In this document: in pieces, positions 5,841 through 6,714 of the stretch | Position numbering within the stretch: the first letter of the stretch is position 1 | How the letters are laid out: each line of letters opens with the position of its first letter | Assembly (NCBI GenBank): GCA_050116035.1 | Contig: JASFPJ010000183.1 | Location: 1 to 6,714, forward strand | Direction of reading: 5' to 3' | Length of the DNA stretch: 6,714 nucleotides | Source: SOIA01 sp050116035 | GTDB lineage: Bacteria; Acidobacteriota; Aminicenantia; Aminicenantales; Aminicenantaceae | Notes under the pieces: generated by a model | Told to the model about the DNA's origin: nothing | The model's database searches: none | Seen by the model: only the letters and a program-made list of their open reading frames with translations | Made by a program: the position numbers and the translations under genes

Positions 5841-6714
5841 TTATTTCCCCAGAATTAATCGAACGATAAAGCTGAGGATTATTGCCACCCCCGTATTCAA
5901 TCCCATCGAGAGAAGCGCCACTCTTTTCCCAATTTCTTTCCAGAGGAGAGCCACTGTCGAAAGACAGGGAATGAAAAAGTTAATAAACACGGTGAAAACG
6001 ATGAGCTGTTCTTTGGAAACGACCGTCAGTAAATCCTTGTAGCTGACATCGAGCGCCTGGAGCATCATGACCAAAGAAAGCTCTTTCCTCAGGAATCCAA
6101 ACACAAGAGTGACTCCCAGATCCCGGGGCAGGCCAAGGCCCTTCTCCACTAGAGGGGAAAGAATAAGGTTGAGGAACCTGTCAAAATGCAAGTATTGAAG
6201 AAATCCCAATACAATGCTTCCAACAATCAGGATCGGCCAGGCAAACTTAATGAAGGATTTCATCTGGAAATATGTTTTCTTCATCATGTTTTTTATCGAG
6301 GGCATCTTTAAAGAAGGAATTTCAAGGATCAACCCAGGCGAGGGAGTCCGAAAAAAGAGTGTTATTATCCGGCCAAGCAAGGCCACCAAGAGGATATTGA
6401 ACACATAGAATCCAAAGGCCCACAAAGGCCCCAGGTAAAAAGCAACTATGGCCAGGATGATCGTTGTCCTGGCTGAACAGGGAATAAAGGGAATGAGTAA
6501 AGATGTGATGACCCGGTCCCTGCGGGATTCCAGAGTTCGGGTTGAAATGATAGCCGGGACGTTGCAACCAAAACCCAGGATAAAAGGGGAGATGGATTTT
6601 CCGTGGAGCCCGATCTTGTGCATAAAGGTGTCCATTAAAAAGCCTGCCCTTGCTAGATATCCCACATCCTCTAAAAAAGACATCAGAAAAATCAAAGGAA
6701 GGAAATAAGGGAGA
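5841..6714 (-). CDS. feoB: Ferrous iron transporter FeoB, C-terminal part (cut by window edge)
   Basis: FeoB is an inner-membrane Fe(II) importer with an N-terminal GTPase domain and a C-terminal channel-like domain. Only the last ~290 residues lie in the window. The frame stays open to the right edge, reading LPYFLPLIFLMSFLEDVGY, so the TTG at 6695 is not a true start. The GTPase domain lies beyond 6714. Visible family features are FLEDVGYLARAGFLMD, HGKSISPFILGFGCNVPAI, the gate-type segment IPFIPCSART, a second gate-like FIPCLSTVALLWKEIGKR near the C-terminus, and several hydrophobic membrane helices between and after them. The conserved cysteines in GFGCN, IPCSA and IPCLS are present. The stop is a TAA at 5841-5843. 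The gene converges on acpS with an 8-bp gap and is unlikely to share its regulation. Whether feoA accompanies it cannot be seen. Confidence 0.95.
   Translation of the reverse strand, partial: LPYFLPLIFLMSFLEDVGYLARAGFLMDTFMHKIGLHGKSISPFILGFGCNVPAIISTRTLESRRDRVITSLLIPFIPCSARTTIILAIVAFYLGPLWAFGFYVFNILLVALLGRIITLFFRTPSPGLILEIPSLKMPSIKNMMKKTYFQMKSFIKFAWPILIVGSIVLGFLQYLHFDRFLNLILSPLVEKGLGLPRDLGVTLVFGFLRKELSLVMMLQALDVSYKDLLTVVSKEQLIVFTVFINFFIPCLSTVALLWKEIGKRVALLSMGLNTGVAIILSFIVRLILGK

Overview
This window looks like ordinary chromosomal DNA from a Gram-negative (diderm) bacterium of moderate GC content. It carries housekeeping genes separated by repeat- and AT-rich spacers. The pairing of a bactofilin with a PilZ protein, a uvrB-uvrC pair, and a dispersed palindromic repeat with a core like GTCATTGCGA...GCAATCTC fit an uncultured lineage such as Aminicenantota/Acidobacteriota or a deltaproteobacterial-type group. 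No gene here fixes the taxon, so this placement is only a guess.

Layout, left to right. Positions 1-131 are a leader with a perfect inverted repeat. Then come a small PilZ-domain (c-di-GMP receptor type) gene on + (132-479) and an AT-rich spacer ending in a full-consensus sigma70 promoter (TTGACA-N17-TATAAT, 579-607). A bactofilin gene on + (644-1153) follows. The 364-bp spacer 1154-1517 holds three directly repeated palindromic units at an exact 36-bp period plus one inverted unit, which together form a ~100-bp imperfect palindrome (1364-1465). Next are uvrB (1518-3512) and uvrC (3548-5326) on +, 35 bp apart and probably one operon. An AT-rich spacer with three 10-bp-phased repeats follows, then acpS on + (5473-5832). 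Only 8 bp beyond it, a convergent feoB on - (5841-6714) runs off the right edge.

How the genes work together. UvrB and UvrC are two of the three parts of nucleotide excision repair; uvrA is not in the window. UvrB verifies damage and recruits UvrC, which makes both incisions. Bactofilin is a cytoskeletal scaffold and the PilZ protein a likely c-di-GMP-responsive adaptor, so the left end may concern cell-surface or shape functions, though the two genes appear to have separate promoters. AcpS activates acyl carrier protein for lipid synthesis. FeoB imports ferrous iron. There is no obvious functional link between the three blocks.

I found no defence system, CRISPR array, transposase or RNA gene. 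The most interesting signals are non-coding: the 36-bp-period repeat units, whose short stems are kept by compensated base changes, and a uvrB promoter placed so that its transcript would be leaderless.
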